Source: Acidimicrobiaceae bacterium
GTDB lineage: Bacteria > Actinomycetota > Acidimicrobiia > Acidimicrobiales > Aldehydirespiratoraceae
DNA: 59,088 nucleotides
Assembly (NCBI GenBank): GCA_026706815.1
Contig: JAPOYA010000010.1
Location: forward strand, 1 to 59,088
Direction of reading: 5' to 3'
The translations under genes and the position numbers were made by a program. Under the pieces are notes generated by a model. That model worked only from the letters and a program-made list of their open reading frames with translations. It ran no database searches and had not been told where the DNA came from. This document shows positions 58,985-59,088 of the stretch, piece by piece (position 1 is the stretch's first letter; every line of letters starts with the position of its first letter).

Positions 58985-59042
58985 GAGCCTCCTGTGTAAG
59001 TGTGGTGTTGAGAACACAACTCACACGAACACAAGGAGGCTC
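58985..59042 (+). promoter_or_regulatory. long hairpin that hides the transposase ribosome binding site
   Basis: GAGCCTCCTGTGT (58985-58997) pairs with ACACAAGGAGGCTC (59029-59042) except for one bulged base, and inner arms GTGTGGTGTT and AACACAACTCACAC extend the stem imperfectly. The AAGGAGG used by the transposase GTG at 59046 is inside the outer stem. RNA read in from outside would fold and hide it. Confidence 0.6.
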
Positions 59043-59045
59043 GTT

Positions 59046-59088
59046 GTGTCGCATGCTAATGCAAGGTTCACGCCCGCTGGGCGGTTGT
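59046..59088 (+). CDS. IS481-family transposase, N-terminal fragment
   Basis: The GTG start has AAGGAGG 6 bases upstream. The 14 visible residues (MSHANARFTPAGRL with GTG read as Met) match the standard opening of IS481 transposases, which have a DNA-binding N-terminus and a DDE catalytic core. The rest lies beyond the window edge. Confidence 0.75.
   Translation, partial: MSHANARFTPAGRL

Larger units (their letters stand above)
58950..59088 (+). mobile_element. left end of an IS481-family insertion sequence, continuing beyond the window
   Basis: From about 58950 (TGTAGTGGACATAG, a plausible left terminus) the sequence is unrelated to the immA-like gene and leads into a transposase start. 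The right end, the inverted repeat partner and target duplication are outside the window, so the exact boundary is inferred. Confidence 0.7.

Overview
The window reads as a high-G+C actinobacterial chromosome, most likely of the class Acidimicrobiia. Pointers to this are a WhiB2-type iron-sulfur protein, a TatA, a ppk gene followed by a MutT1-like Nudix gene, a UPF0182 membrane protein, a DUF2342-type zinc metalloprotease, a PDZ-Lon protease, a long Lhr helicase, a DUF222/HNH protein and an MreB. Many genes start 6-8 bases after a TANNNT box with no ribosome binding site, so leaderless mRNAs look common. I used that spacing to choose several starts. Species-level placement cannot be made from the sequence alone.

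Layout. 1-6.2 kb: a broken AAA ATPase cut by the window edge, a DUF433 antitoxin with a toxin remnant, a hipBA pair, and a glycoside hydrolase family 2 protein that seems to lack its nucleophile. 6.3-19.7 kb: a MoxR/BchI-like AAA+ ATPase and its probable VWA partner, separated by about 10 kb. Between them lie tag, a five-gene putative defence operon (GHKL ATPase, two unknown proteins, a 30-residue ORF, a C5 DNA methyltransferase), a vapBC pair and a lipid-type cassette (APH-like kinase, MaoC hydratase, TetR). 19.9-43.3 kb: core genes (whiB, tatA, rok-ppk-nudix-transporter, metalloprotease, SDR, moaE-mreB, HEAT protein, Lon-PDZ protease, DivIVA-like protein, UPF0182, DtxR regulator, lhr). 43.4-59.1 kb: an accessory defence island with an HNH protein, higBA plus a TIM-barrel protein that resembles tRNA-guanine transglycosylases, a truncated ArdA antirestriction gene, a complete type I restriction-modification locus (hsdM-hsdS-hsdR-ygjP-like), a broken sigma-like gene, an ImmR/ImmA-type pair, and the left end of an IS481-family element that cuts the immA-like gene.

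The most interesting signal is that two separate restriction/defence systems carry long simple-sequence repeats inside coding sequence exactly where the reading frame breaks. One is a run of 13 G in the GHKL ATPase (9399-9411) and the other is (TC)11 in hsdM (50359-50380). In both cases removing one repeat unit restores a full-length, family-like protein. This is the signature of phase variation by slipped-strand mispairing, although indel error in the assembly is the obvious rival explanation and cannot be excluded here. An ArdA-like antirestriction gene diverges from the switchable hsdM, which suggests a protected switch.

A second theme is genome-wide slippage. Short tandem duplications (8-18 bp units) sit at gene ends, often with the stop codons inside the repeat, and also in protein linkers (ppk, lhr, HNH protein, DivIVA-like protein). 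No tRNA, rRNA or CRISPR array was found.
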